A DNA stretch of 64,000 nt, taken from positions 101,090 to 165,089 of the forward strand of contig JBAHVR010000297.1 of NCBI GenBank assembly GCA_036898135.1, read 5' to 3'. The number at the start of each line of letters is the position of its first letter. Position 1 is the stretch's first letter. The notes beneath the pieces are model-generated. The model was not told the origin of the DNA. It did no database searches and saw only the letters and a list, made by a program, of their open reading frames with translations. Of this stretch, positions 51,127 through 63,077 are shown piece by piece. This DNA is from Oncomelania hupensis (taxonomy: Eukaryota > Mollusca > Gastropoda > Littorinimorpha > Pomatiopsidae). The position numbers were made by a program, and so were the translations under genes.

Positions 51127-52365
51127 TCAGAAGAAACGATCCTGTAGGATATTATAAGGGTTATAACTATACCACCTTGCCCACGAGTTTTCAAAGAGAG
51201 GATCTGATGTGCGTGTACGAGGTAGGAAGTTTCGACTAGCATGATGCTTTTGCGATGTTTGCTTTTTCCATAACATCTGATTCAGGTGGCGACCTATATT
51301 TCTCGCAATTACAGATGCGCCCAAGGGAGTGGGATGAATGCCATCTCTCAGGAACTTAGACGTTGGTTGTACATTTTCATGCGACAAAAAGCTGATGTTT
51401 GAGTTGTGATGCAGAGCAGCCACGTTGAAAGCGTTGAACATCTCACGTTTAGCATTTAGGGTACTGTCTCGGACGGGCGCCACTTTGCTGATAACAAGCT
51501 TACATTTAGGATGAATGGCTTGGATGAATTGAACATTTTTGACAAAAGAAGCACTTGCATCCTCCGGCTTATTACCTTTGACATCATTCAAACCAGTGTG
51601 GATCAAAATAACATCAGGATTAGCATTTGATGACGTTGCCTCCATCAATGTTGATTTGAGCTCAAGAGACTTATGCGCCTTATGGGCTGTAGCATGCAGA
51701 CCATACGAGCGACCCAAACGTTTCGGATTGACACCTTTCAGGACTGAATCCTGAAGTATTACAACTTTCGGAACATTATTGTCTTCACGTTTTCTAAAAG
51801 AGATATGCGGACTCGAAAATGGCCTGACAGGCCTGATGACGTCATTCATATTCTTTGAAACTTTGACGTCACCGTTTTTTCTCTGCTCTAAAATTGTTTC
51901 GCTCTTCATGGATTTCTTCTTAATATTTTCATCAATAGTTTTACTCGGAACAGCCTTTGATGCCGGAGCCGGGGTGCATCGGACAACATCAGCGAATGAA
52001 AGAACTTCAAAAAGGTCAGACTGCTGTGTCTGCACTTCAACGCTCTCGGTCTTCACATCGATTTTGTTTTCGAGCAAGTCGATCGTGTGTTTCTGATTGA
52101 GAACGGTCTTTTCTAGATTATCGATCCGACCACACAAATCACTTAATATGGATCGCAGATCTTGTAACGCACTCATGATTTGGATGTGGTCACTAGAGGA
52201 CTCATTGACCGCAACAGGATTACCACAGCAACCATTCTGTTGTCGGTTGAGCATTTTTTCCTCCTTATCCTGAGATTTATCCCCTTCTTCGGTTGACACT
52301 GAGGAATCTTCTTCAGTGAAAGCAGCTCCCATGCTACGGGTTCGCATCTTCCTTGTTCTAGTCAT
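51127..52365 (-). CDS. LINE ORF1-type protein with coiled coil and SGNH esterase domain
   Basis: An intact frame. I take the ATG at 52365 as the start because the upstream extension to 52509 is CA-repeat-derived. About 412 residues: an acidic/basic N-terminus, a short coiled coil (RSILSDLCGRIDNLEKT region), a linker rich in K and S, and a C-terminal SGNH-hydrolase domain. Conserved blocks are VVILQDSVLKG (block I with the nucleophile S), HTGLNDVKG (block III, GxND) and DGIHPTPLG (block V, DxxH). Esterase-type ORF1 proteins are known from CR1-like and related LINEs, where they help RNA binding and particle formation. No matching ORF2 follows directly; the I-type ORF2 downstream would normally pair with a zinc-knuckle ORF1. 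It could also be a domesticated copy, as the frame is clean. Confidence 0.7.
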   Translation of the reverse strand: MTRTRKMRTRSMGAAFTEEDSSVSTEEGDKSQDKEEKMLNRQQNGCCGNPVAVNESSSDHIQIMSALQDLRSILSDLCGRIDNLEKTVLNQKHTIDLLENKIDVKTESVEVQTQQSDLFEVLSFADVVRCTPAPASKAVPSKTIDENIKKKSMKSETILEQRKNGDVKVSKNMNDVIRPVRPFSSPHISFRKREDNNVPKVVILQDSVLKGVNPKRLGRSYGLHATAHKAHKSLELKSTLMEATSSNANPDVILIHTGLNDVKGNKPEDASASFVKNVQFIQAIHPKCKLVISKVAPVRDSTLNAKREMFNAFNVAALHHNSNISFLSHENVQPTSKFLRDGIHPTPLGASVIARNIGRHLNQMLWKKQTSQKHHASRNFLPRTRTSDPLFENSWARWYSYNPYNILQDRFF

Positions 52366-52639
52366 GTTATTTTTCTTCTGATAGACTAAACAGATTCCAT
52401 CCTGATTGATCAGTCCAGTCTGGTCTCCGCCATCTTGCGTAGGAATCTCTACGTGTGTGTGTGTGCGTGTGTATGTGCAAGTGTTTGTGTGCTGCTTTCT
52501 ATCACTCATGATCAGGTGACTGTGGCTTTAAAAGGAAGTGATTATTTTGCGTTTGAGACTAGCTTCTGACCGACCAGCAATTAGAACATTATACTGATTG
52601 TTATTTATTGTTGCGTAGGTATTTTCAACCCTTCTGCAA

Positions 52640-52740
52640 GGTGTCTAAACATACATTCCATGGTGTCTAAACTATCATTCTAAGGTGTCTACATTTGCAT
52701 TCCTTGGTGCCTAAAAGGGCAGGGAAAGGTGACTAAACTG
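52640..52740 (+). repeat. Imperfect 22-25-base tandem repeat
   Basis: Four to five degenerate units with the core 'aaggtgtctaaac'. The rest of 52510-53149 shows nothing. Confidence 0.55.
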
Positions 52741-53149
52741 GAATTAACTTATATTACACACGTAGAAAACGTTTAAAAAATCGGGATACGTTGCCACAGC
52801 TAGGATGTCAAGACCTTACTGTATTTTAATTAGCTTGATTTTTTTTAAATTTGCTTGATGATGAAAGATATTACTGGAGGTGTGAAAGTTCTCGATCCCC
52901 TTTTGATAAACATTTGATGTACTATTATGATTGCAATCTTATTTTCCTTCCTTGAATTTTCCAGTTGTGTTGTAACAAAAAGTGATTGGCCCTGTTTACC
53001 GGCACAACAATACAGTAAAAGCGTCATCTGCTATTCTATTTTTAGCGCTTGAGTTGTAGCTATTAATAGGAATATACATTACGGATTTTTTTAATATAAA
53101 AAATCCGTGCTTTCCGAAGAGTTTTTTTTTTTTATTTTGGTAAGCATAA

Positions 53150-53478
53150 TTTTTAATGGCCAACACTGACTGTGAATGTTAAGCCCCCCAGCAAAAAGGC
53201 AGACAGGGATCGCACCACCAGGGAACAAAAACGGGAGACGCTAGTGGCTCGCCATTTCCAATGTCTGCTCTCTGAAAATCCTTTTGGGGAAGAGAGGGGA
53301 CTATAAACTGATTTTAAAAAAAGGGAATGGCCACAGCATCCTTGACCTACAAATGGTGGTGATCGAGACAATGCACAGTGTTGATGTTCAGAACAGAACA
53401 GCAAGAGAGATGTTTTGGCACCATAAATTAAAGACAAATTATCCAGACGGCCTGAATGTGTGGGACAGAATCTTCTAG
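53150..53478 (+). pseudogene. GIY-YIG endonuclease remnant, Penelope-like element
   Basis: A stretch near 53195-53265 reads TLVARHFQ and, one frameshift later, 53310-53478 reads GHSILDLQMVVIETM, TAREMFWHHKLKT and YPDGLNVWD before a stop. This is the C-terminal half of the GIY-YIG domain found at the end of Penelope-like retroelements (the H-F-GHS, E-W-LKT, P-GLN pattern). The GIY and YIG motifs themselves are not found upstream. A 3' fragment. Confidence 0.6.
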
Positions 53479-54309
53479 TGCCCTCTCCTTTATTAGCACC
53501 ACAAATACTGTACGACAAGCTGCAGCTGTGGCAGAGTTAGGGCTTTTAAATAACATTTAATCTTGTATTTTAGTTACCTTTTTATTTATTTATGTATGTA
53601 TTTTTAAAGTGTTTTACCTCTTATTGCACTTTTCACTCCAATGAAATGTGGGTGGGGGCTGGCTTTGTGTATACGTGCGTTTATGTATTTATGTATTTAT
53701 TTATGTATTTATTTATTTGTTGTTTGTTTTTTTAAGTGTGTGTGTGTGTGTGTTTGTGAAAGGGAGGGGTGATTATTCTTTACATGTATTCTACTTGTAC
53801 TTGTTTTTTTTTAAATGAATATTTGTTAATGTGGCGGAATGGGAGGCGACTGTTCACGTCTTGGGAGCGATTGTCTACCTTCCATTTGTTGGTTAGTCTT
53901 GCCATGGGTGGTTCCTGCTGTGCAGAATCCTTTGGCGTGGCAATTGTGTTATACAGGACAAGGCGACACGACATTTTCTCCCCGCCTGACCATTCGTCTT
54001 TTGCCTTTTGGTGGTGAGCAGGACTACATCGTCGGCAGGCATTTTATACAAGTCAGTGGCAGTGGCCTGCAGAGAGTGTCGTGGCACTAATAACTTCAAT
54101 CCGGTTTTCTAGCAACACGCTTCCCCGCCTTGCAGGGCAACAATTTGTATGTCCCTCTTAGGAGGAATAAATCAAATAACAGTTCGGGTTGGGCCGTGTT
54201 CTCAAAGTCGTGGACGAGAAGCGGGAGTCAAATACTTAGCTGGGCTACATTAACATTAATGTCCACACTATTCCTAGTTATAAGCATATCATTTATTATA
54301 GTATTGTTC
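53479..54309. other. Unassigned intergenic DNA
   Basis: TTTA-rich and GT-rich patches (53580-53760) and short frames such as 53839-54090 without recognisable content. Confidence 0.4.
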
Positions 54310-54356
54310 ATATTGTTTCCGCTGGACCTAAAGCAATAATCATGTAATGTAATGTT
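54310..54356 (+). repeat. Fragment of the dispersed SINE tail
   Basis: 'tccgctggacctaaagcaat' followed by 'aatcatgtaatgtaatgt' matches 117-150. 54357-55439 has a CT tract (54450-54478), a '(gaatctt)2' tail near 55040 and a 14-base inverted pair (55154-55167 against 55252-55265) but no gene. Confidence 0.6.
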
Positions 54357-54446
54357 CATATTGTTTTCCAGTTTTTTTTTCTTTCATTTTTAATTAATAG
54401 GTCAAATTGTTCCTCCAAGTTAATTGTTGTGAACGATTGTCAGTAC

Positions 54447-54477
<31 letters not shown>

Positions 54478-55439
54478 GTTTGGTTATGTGTGTCATTTGT
54501 AAGTGTAAACCCTTTTCAAAATTTAAAATATTTTAGTTTTATTTATATTTTTTATTCTTTTTAAAAAAAATTCAAAGTAATTGTATTTTGTTTGATGTTT
54601 TGAATATAGTGAGACTGTCCTCAGTCACGATATAAAAGTTGCAAGAAAATGTCTATATGTATCAGTCCATGGTTTTACTTGAAAAAAGATTTTAATAAAT
54701 CGAACATTCGAAGCTCTTAACACAGATGTTTGTTGTTTTTATCTGTTCACAATACTTAACCCAGACAGGATTTAACATGGGCACTTATACATAGTTTTGT
54801 CCAATTTGTAAACACCTTTTGCACTGTATCTATTTTAGTTGTATTATGTTTGTGGCTCCGTGCTTTTATTTATTTATTTGTTTGCTTTTTTTCTTGTCTA
54901 CCTTTCTCTTAGGAAATTCAGGCTCAATAACTAGTGAATATTTGCAATTGCCTTTTCTGATATATTTATTGCAATTTGTTTGAGTATTGGTCAGCTAAGC
55001 ATGTCTTAAATTTTTCTGTTTCAGATTTACAAAAATATTCCCGAATCTTGAATCTTAAAAATATAATTGTTAGACCCTCAATGTAATGCAGTCTGTCCTG
55101 AACACTAACTCAGCCACCAGCTATCACAGCATTATTTATGGCTTTTCTTCATCGGAAGGTTCGTGGACGTCTACAAACCTTTTGTTTTTGTCCAAAAAAT
55201 TCACAAACCTAGGTTCGGGATCTGAGAACCTCAAACAAAGATTCGAGAACCTCCACGAGCCTTCCAATTAAGGCAGGCCATTATCTTGCCGGTCTCTGAC
55301 CGCTTAAGAAAACACCAAGTCGGGTTGTAAAATTCGAACCTGATTTGATATGGCGACTGACTGATGTACTAAACTGGAAGTTTTCAAACCTGTAACCACC
55401 ACAGGTGATTAGTAGTGATCACAGTCCGTATAGAATCCT

Positions 55440-57510
55440 TACGGACGGATGATGCCAATTCAAAGCCACAATTGCAGGAAAATGTGCACCACTGCTCATT
55501 TTGGGAGTTGATTAAGTAGATGTTAACTCCATGACCACCACCTTCAACTCAACATTGACAGATGCCGCCACTGAGATCCTTAGCAAGCACCGCCCTAAGA
55601 AAAAACCATGGATCACGCCTGTAGTTTTGGACCTGTGTGAAAAACGAAGAGAGATGGAAAGGAAAACGAACACCTCACAGGGAGCTGATGCCTACCGAAA
55701 AATCAACAATGACATCCGAAAAGGCATGCGCACAAAGGAGCAAAGGAGAACTAGATAGAAGATCAATGCCAGGAAATAGAGAACAGTCTGAACTAGAACA
55801 ACAGCAAGAAGGCCTACCAGATTGAAAAGTGGCTGACAAGTGTTAAACAGCCCAAGGTCTCCACGATCCAAAGCAAGTCTGACTTGTGCCTTACAGAAGA
55901 ACAATAAGTCTTGGATAGATGGACAGAGTACTGCTGTGGCCGTTACAATCACACATTAAATTGAGACCCATCAGTCCTAACATGTCCCCAGAACAGTGAA
56001 GAAGAAAAAGAAATCCTCCCAATTCTCCGAGAAGAATTTGAGGCAGCAGTGCAATCGCTGAAGTAGGGGAAATCAGCGGGAGTGGACGACTTACCCGCAG
56101 AATTGCTTCAAGAAGGAGGAGAAGCAATGATTGACGCCCTATATCTGTAATAAGATCTGGCAGAATGGGGAGTGGCCTACACCATGGACCCAGTCGCTTG
56201 TTATCACTCTTCCCTAAAAAGGTAACCTTCAGGGGTGTCAAAGCTTTCACCCCATCAGCCTCCTCATCCATTCCAGCAAAGTCCTCCTTAAAATAATACT
56301 CAACAAGTTGAAACTCCAAGCTGAACAAATCATAGCTGAAGAACAAGCAGGATTCAGGGCAGGGCGAAGTACTACTGAACAGATTTTCGACCTCAGAATA
56401 ATCTGAGAAATATCCACAGCACCAACAACATCTATATATGTGTTTGTAGACTTCAAGAAAGCATTTGACCGAGTCTGGCATGCAGCTCCGTGGGCTAACA
56501 TGAGAGTCTACATCAGCCCCAACATTATTAAAGTCATCAAAAGCCTGCATGACAAGGTTACCAGTGCAGTCCTCCACAACATTGCCATCGAGAACTGGTT
56601 TAGAACAACCATCGGCGTACCTCAACGATGCAAACTCTCTCCAACATTCTTCAACTTCTTTCTAGAGTGCATTATGTAAGATTATGAAGGCATAATCGGC
56701 ATAGGGGGTAGAACAATCTCCAACCTCCGTTTTGCGGATGACATTGTTGGATTGGCTGGAGAGGAACAAGAACTTGAACAGCTGGTACAGAGGCTTGACA
56801 CCACCTCCCGGGCCTATGAAAAGGAAATAAGCGCAGAAAAAACCAAAATGATGACATCAACACAGACATCAAAGTCCAAGGCCAATCCCTCGACACGGTG
56901 CACAGCTTGAAATATTTGGGAGCAATTGTATCAGAAAATGGGTCCAGGCAGGAAGTCCTCTCCAGGATAGCACAAACAACTGCTGCCCTGACAAGGTTGA
57001 AGCCCATTTGGAAAAACAGGATCATCAGTCTACATTCCAAGGTAAGGTTGCTGCGCTCCCTTTCATCTCCATCTTCCTATACTCTTGCGAAACATGGAAC
57101 CTCACAGCAAACCTAAACGAAGAATACAAAGCATGGAGATGAGGTGCTACAGAAAACTTCTGGGCACCCATCACATCACCAACTTCGAAGTCTGACGATA
57201 ACTTGCTCACATTGGTGAAGACACGGAAACTCCGATGATGATGGGGCCATATCACCAGAGCATCAGTCCTTGCAAAGACCATCATGCAAGGCACAGTGCA
57301 AGGAGGCAGAAGAAGAGGGAGACAGAAAGAGGGGTGGGAAGACAATATTCGAGAATGGAATGGATTGACACTGAGTGAAGCCATGAAGACTGCTGAGGAC
57401 AGAAAAACATGGAGTACGCTGGTTAAACGATTATCTGTGGTGCCCCAAGGAAATTCGAGTTACGGATAGGATAGTATAAAATAGGATTGGATGGGATAGG
57501 ATATGTTGCC
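55440..57510 (+). pseudogene. RTE-like LINE copy 2 (longer, heavily frameshifted)
   Basis: It starts in the linker between endonuclease and RT: the frame at 55531-55758 reads KHRPKKKPWITPVVLDLCEKRRE, typical for this family. It continues through QAGFRAGRSTTEQIF, VFVDFKKAFDRVWHA, GVPQRCKLSPTFF and LRFADD, then the C-terminal RRRGRQKEGWEDNIREWNG and a GGATA tail ending near 57508. At least six frame changes or stops are visible. About 80-85% identical to 13449-14775 where they overlap, so older than or independent of that copy. Confidence 0.8.
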
Positions 57511-58131
57511 AATATTATAAATATGTACTGCCATGATAACCGGACACAGCTAGTGGCATGGGACGAAAATCAGCACTCAGAGCGCGTTCTGAACAGATGT
57601 CCATATTTATAACTGGATAACTTTATGATGTATATGAGAGTTTGTTGTATCTTTTAAAATACTGCATCAATTTACTTCAAACTTAGTACAAAGACCAGTT
57701 TCAGTGTCCAATTTGGTTTACAGTACCTATTTTGCATGATCTGTTCCAAAATACTTTCAGTTCAAAGCGATTTTGCTCTGTCGAAGACTTTCCAACAGCC
57801 ACCGTAGTATTTTGCTACTGTAGAATCGTCGTCATCAAACCGAGCATTGTCAAAAAATTAAAGTTGCTAAATAACGTTTAAGGAAATACAACCTCTGACT
57901 ATGCCCGACAGTAACTTACAATAACGTTACACAATATCTTCTTTCATTCGCCTCTTACCCACCCCCACCCCCTCTCCCCTCCAAATTCTGCAAATTCTGC
58001 AATACCAGTTAGAATATCAACAATTTTTCCATTGCCGTTGCAACAGCCATTGCGTACGTCTTTCAATTGCACCGTGGATCAAGACCACTGTAGCAGACGA
58101 CGGATTGTCACTTGCCAAACCAACTATAATA
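57511..58131. other. Unassigned intergenic DNA
   Basis: AT-rich with a C-rich patch at 57960-57980. No frame, no repeat that I can match. Confidence 0.4.
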
Positions 58132-58225
58132 GCAACATATCAGTAGATTTTGCACATGTATTTGCACATATCAGTAGATTTTGTTCGTATATATTGCACA
58201 TATCAGTAGATTTTGCACATACATT
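58132..58225 (+). repeat. Three tandem copies of a unit of about 32-40 bases
   Basis: 'atatcagtagattttg' occurs at about 58136, 58169 and 58199 with similar 'cacat' flanks. Confidence 0.7.
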
Positions 58226-58268
58226 TGATTGCAAATTCTCTTTGGACGGATCCCACTTGCAAAATCTT

Positions 58269-58750
<482 letters not shown>

Positions 58751-59365
58751 TTATAATTCAGTAACTTTGTGAGATGAATGTGTGTAACTGTTGTATGTAT
58801 TAAAATGCTGTATTCAGACATCCCGTGCATGTGGTGGTAAACTGCTAGTTACATCTAATCTAGAAAAATGTGTTTACCACTTGCTCCGTGCAATAGACTC
58901 AAGAATCTGAATCTCAGTCTTAAAGTTTTCAGCGCTTTCATCAACTAATTGAGTGGTACGTGTGCTAATATTAAACCATTCATACATTTGTTTCATTTAC
59001 AAATATTTCACTGTACAATCAGCAATAGGCATACTTAACTGCTTCGCTATCTGACTTGTGTGACCTAAAGCGTGGAAAATCGACATCTGCGATTCAGTTC
59101 AGACAACCCCAGCTGTTTAGGGGATTGCACCACATAATGCAATGCGTTTTTGCCCCCCTTTGCATTGATGCATCTGTAGTTTAATGTCAATGCGGATTTT
59201 AGCGTAGTTATCTTTATAAACACGAAAATTGTCAGTCAGTGTTTACGTGCTAATCGCTGTGTTAGGAAAAAATAGGTAGAAACAATATGATTGAGAGTCC
59301 CTGCAACATACATCAAAAGTAGGAGGCAGTATATATTCATTTTATTCATAATATATATAGGATAT

Positions 59366-59406
59366 GCGACCAATGACGATTACGATGACGTCAACTCACT
59401 ACTATT
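59366..59406 (+). promoter_or_regulatory. 41-bp segment with CRE-like octamer, copy 1
   Basis: Exact match over 41 bases to 61947-61987, with TGACGTCA at 59386-59393. It lies about 340 bases upstream of the first recognised coding exon of the SLC18B1-like gene. Confidence 0.55.
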
Positions 59407-59743
59407 TTTTATATATATCCTAGCCATCATTCTTTGCTCCGCTTGATTTGACTTGCCTATAGCTTTAATTTCCTTGCGTTTATTTTCAGCTTTCAATTTC
59501 ACGTGCTGGCTTGTACACCTGTAAGCACAATTTGCCTAGAGTCGACGTGTGTTTGCCTTCAGATTCCATTGATAGAAAAAGATGTCACATCAAGTTGTAC
59601 TGTAGATGATCGTGAGTTGCCAAAATCGCTTTACTAGACCAGACCTATTTAATTTCAATACATTTCTTCATAATTCGTCGTCAAATGGACAAAGCGGCTG
59701 AATAACTATCAAAATTTAAACGTACACTGCTCTTTGTTTACAG

Positions 59744-60940
59744 ATCAAATTCCAGTTCAAAGAAAACAAACCAGAATGTCCAGCGAGCGACTCCCGTTCT
59801 TAAAAGCCAGCGGCGCACAGTCATCCAACGGAAAGCAGAAAAATGGCGGGGTTTGGCAGACGCTGGGAAGACGTGGAAAGGAAACCAATGGAGACTATGA
59901 TGGGACTGAAATCCAAAGTGGTGGAATTTTCAACGGAAGCCATGACGGGGCTAGTAAAATTTCCAGTGAAATCCGAGCGGCAAGGTACCAAAACGGAAAT
60001 GCGAAGAACACTAAAGTAATACTGACTGAAAACGAAAGCTTTACCGGAAAATCAAAAAGTGAGAACGGAAGTGAAAATGGAAAAAATGGATTTCGTGAAG
60101 ACGTATCACCGTTTAATTGGTCAGTTCAACCTGCAAGTGACGAGGAAGATATTTATACGGAAAATCAAAACGACAGCTTGTCCTCAGACGAGGGTTCAGA
60201 TCACTGTGACCTATCTGGTCATCACAATGGACAGGCAAGAACGGAAGCTCATATAATCTTGTCTGAAAATGGCAAACCCAAACCAGAATTTGAGCGCATC
60301 GTGTTTCACGAAGATTATGCTAGTCATGGAAGTTTTTCTGAAAGTCAAGATCTCTTTGCTTACAACAAGCGGTTGATGACCAAAGATAATGACAAAACGG
60401 AACTGGAAGCGGATAGCGGCGTAGGTCAGAAGTTAAATTTGCTAAAATTGCAAAATAACCAGCAAAAATGTGCATATTTTCATCCCAAAGGTCAGGCTAA
60501 CAGACTGTCTCAAAACGGCAAAAACCAAGATCATAGACTAAGCGACTCTGTTAATCAGACGGAGCTACTTGGAGGAACCAGTGCGAGCCTTTACAGGTCA
60601 AATAGGGATGATGAAACTATTGTGCAAGAAAGCCAAAATTGTCCACTGGACATGACTGAAAAAGGCCAATACACCCAGAGTAGGCAGACAGGAAAATACA
60701 CAAATGTCCCGCTAAGTCACAAGGATCAAATAGACAGTGCTCACGGTGAATTTAGCGACAGTGGAGGTTATCAAAACTGTCGGTCACTGAGTGATCTTAC
60801 AGACAGTATTGACCAGTCCAAGGACGCTGCCCAATGGCTTTTAGGAAGTGACCATGTTGGCAAGGAGGACAAAAGCTCAAGTCAGTTAGCCAGACGACTG
60901 GCCAGAGCTGCGGAAAAAGCGACGACATTGTTAATTGAAG
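59744..60940 (+). CDS. SLC18B1: SLC18B1-like transporter, first coding exon (long cytoplasmic N-terminus)
   Basis: The acceptor 'ctctttgtttacag' ends at 59743, so a 5' untranslated exon lies further left. The first ATG is at 59776 (CCAGAATGTCC); coding runs to the donor GTAAGC at 60941 and ends in phase 1. The 388 residues are hydrophilic with no transmembrane segment, rich in N, S, G, K and D (SENGSENGKNG-like repeats), probably disordered and cytoplasmic, followed by a helical RRLARAAEKATTLLIE at the end. It is assigned to the transporter because its phase fits the next exon exactly, giving EGF-free cytosolic sequence leading straight into TM1. Known SLC18B1 proteins have only about 30 residues before TM1, so this extension is unusual. 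It could also come partly from a separate gene or alternative transcript. Confidence 0.68.
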
Positions 60941-60969
60941 GTAAGCTGTCATTGTGTTGTGAGTTGACG

Positions 60970-61085
<116 letters not shown>

Positions 61086-61225
61086 TTTATAATAGCTTCT
61101 CTCAAAATGGCTAGCACCGCACATGGACTTGAAAGCAGTATGTAGCACTATTTGTCCATCTTTGAGAGCAGTAGATATATATATATATCTTTATTTCTAT
61201 ATTTATTTATTTATTTAATAAATAG

Positions 61226-61416
61226 AAGATGGCGAAAACAAAAGCAGCGGCAACGGCGACAGTGGAACACAATCAAACGCAGGCCAAGAACAGAAGAAAG
61301 GATTCTCTCTGCTAAGGCTAGCATCACGCACGAGGGCCATGTTCATACTGTTGGCCATTTCCAATTTCTTCGCCTGTACCTGTTTCTCCCTTCTCGCTCC
61401 CTTCTTTCCTGCAGAG
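61226..61416 (+). CDS. SLC18B1: SLC18B1-like transporter, second coding exon (TM1)
   Basis: The acceptor is the TAG at 61223-61225 after a T/A-rich tract; the donor GTAATT is at 61417. The exon starts with two bases completing the codon of the previous exon and ends in phase 0 (64 codons in total). About 36 polar residues precede TM1: RAMFILLAISNFFACTCFSL then LAPFFPAE. The end matches the family signature at the TM1/loop boundary, where SLC18B1 proteins have a 'GPFFPKEAEKKG'-type motif. Confidence 0.82.
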
Positions 61417-61482
61417 GTAATTGATGATGATGTGGGGGAGGGAGTTAGATGCCCTGGATGGTAGTTCGTGGGGCGAGCGAGA

Positions 61483-61484
61483 GG

Positions 61485-61542
<58 letters not shown>

Positions 61543-61811
61543 CATGATGATCATGATGTTGTTGATGATGATGATGATGATGATGATGATATGACGATGA
61601 CGATGATGTTGTTGATGATGATGATAATCGTAGTGGTGATGGAGAAACTGTAATATTGAGATGGTTGTGGTGGTGGTAATTGTGATGGTGATGATATGAC
61701 GATGTTGGTGGATAGTAGTTGTTGTACAATGGCAACGATGACGTTGATGATGACGATGATGATAATGATGATGATGATGATGATTGTTGTTAAATGACGA
61801 CGACAACGACT

Positions 61812-61874
<63 letters not shown>

Positions 61875-62075
61875 GTGGTGATGATGAAGGCGACGACATT
61901 GAAAATAGTGGTGCTGATGATGACAAAGACGACAGTGATGCTGACAGCGACCAATGACGATTACGATGACGTCAACTCACTACTATTACTCCTACAACGT
62001 CGACGACGACGACGACGATGATGATGATGATGATGATGATGATGAAGACGACGACGACGATGATGATGATGATGG

Positions 62076-62141
<66 letters not shown>
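61483..62141 (+). repeat. GAT/ATG-type microsatellites in the second intron
   Basis: Main blocks at 61483-61541, 61814-61876 and 62019-62141, with GAC and GTG interruptions. The intron 61417-62149 consists almost entirely of them. Confidence 0.9.
61947..61987 (+). promoter_or_regulatory. 41-bp segment with CRE-like octamer, copy 2
   Basis: Exact copy of 59366-59406 in the second intron of the same gene, with TGACGTCA at 61967-61974. Confidence 0.55.
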
Positions 62142-62143
<2 letters not shown>

Positions 62144-62149
62144 GTGCAG

Positions 62150-62245
62150 GCAACGGCCAAAGGGATGTCTCAGACAGTGGTAGGCCTGGCGTTCAGCTGT
62201 TTTGAATTCGTCATCTTCGCTACCTCCCCCGTCTTTGGGAACTTT
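62150..62245 (+). CDS. SLC18B1: SLC18B1-like transporter, third coding exon (TM2)
   Basis: Acceptor 'attgtgcag' ends at 62149; donor GTGAGT at 62246. Phase 0 to 0, 32 codons: ATAKGMSQTVVG, then TM2 (LAFSCFEFVIFATSPVFGNF). The K-G-x-S-x-T-x-x-G start and the SPVFGNF end are at the same places as in SLC18B1 of vertebrates. The next exon continues in frame. Confidence 0.85.
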
Positions 62246-62559
62246 GTGAGTTATCATCGTCATCAACGTCATCCATCATTTTCTTCCTCGATAAGTCCAA
62301 TATGCATCCTCGTTATATATATTATCGGCTATATATGCCAAAGATCGGCTATATGCCGACTGGAGGTGTCCTCATATGAGGACGCTAGGCAATAATGGGT
62401 TAATTATGTTTGGTAAAATATAATATATACCTACATAGGCTTAATTGTAGTGTGCACAATTAATAAAGGCATAGCTATTGTCATAAATACATGTTTACAT
62501 GTTTACATGTTTACATGTTTACATGTTTATAGTACTGTTACATTTTCTTACCTTTTGCT

Positions 62560-62632
62560 GACAGCAAATCCATGTTAGAATTTCTCCTTGGAGATAATAA
62601 AGTTTTCTGAATCTGAATCTGAATCTGAATAG
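62560..62632 (+). mobile_element. CR1/L2-type LINE 3' end
   Basis: 'tttctccttggagataataa' followed by 'agttt' and four TCTGAA(T) repeats. This TTGGAGATAATAAAG plus short-repeat ending is typical of L2/CR1 3' termini. It lies in the third intron. Confidence 0.55.
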
Positions 62633-62749
62633 CGAAAGCCCGAAACGTGGCATTATAACTTTGACTTGCAATATCTGCTTGAATTGTATGCACTTAAACT
62701 TTGACCTACAAGATCTGCTTTATTTTCTCTCTCCCCCTGTCTCTTCCAG

Positions 62750-62823
62750 ATTACAACCATCGGTCCAAAGTTTGCGTTTCTGGCAGGGCAGTTTTTATCC
62801 GGCGGCTGCAGTATTTTGTTTGG
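62750..62823 (+). CDS. SLC18B1: SLC18B1-like transporter, fourth coding exon (start of TM3)
   Basis: Acceptor 'ctgtctcttccag' ends at 62749; donor GTAAGT at 62824. Phase 0 in, phase 2 out (24 codons plus two bases): ITTIGPKFAFLAGQFLSGG then CSILFG. It matches the 'IGAKFMFVAGMFVSGG'-type segment of SLC18B1 after the major-facilitator loop 2-3. The remaining exons lie beyond the window. The protein is a proton-coupled polyspecific polyamine/amine exporter in vertebrates; the role here is inferred by homology only. Confidence 0.85.
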
Positions 62824-62957
62824 GTAAGTTGGATGAAGAAGACGAAGAAGGTTAGAACTGTGCTTGGTGGTGACCGCCAGTCTTGAATCAAAACCAAATA
62901 GCGATCAGCAAACAACCCAATCTCCCTCCAACAATAAATGGGTAGGTTCACCAGTAC

Positions 62958-63077
62958 AATACAACACAACACAACACAACGCAACGCAGCACAGCACAAC
63001 GCAGCACATCACAACACAACACAGCACAACACAACAAAGCACATCACAACACAACACAACACAACACAACACAACAC
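62958..63077 (+). repeat. (ACAAC)n pentanucleotide-like satellite
   Basis: About 24 units with GCAAC, GCAGC and CATC variants in the fourth intron. 63078-63733 shows a TTTA run (63330-63350) and no recognised feature. Confidence 0.9.

Noticed and set aside
51127..52509. Host SGNH esterase gene
   Set aside because: Coiled coil plus SGNH without signal peptide, intronless and among LINE debris fits a LINE ORF1 better; domestication left open.
53839..54090. Possible small secreted protein
   Set aside because: Hydrophobic middle but no signal-peptide layout, no homology that I can see, and stop codons close by in all frames.
62868..62880. 'ggtgaccgccag' outside the minisatellite, as a possible single unit
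   Set aside because: A 12-base match in intron DNA without a second unit; chance cannot be excluded.
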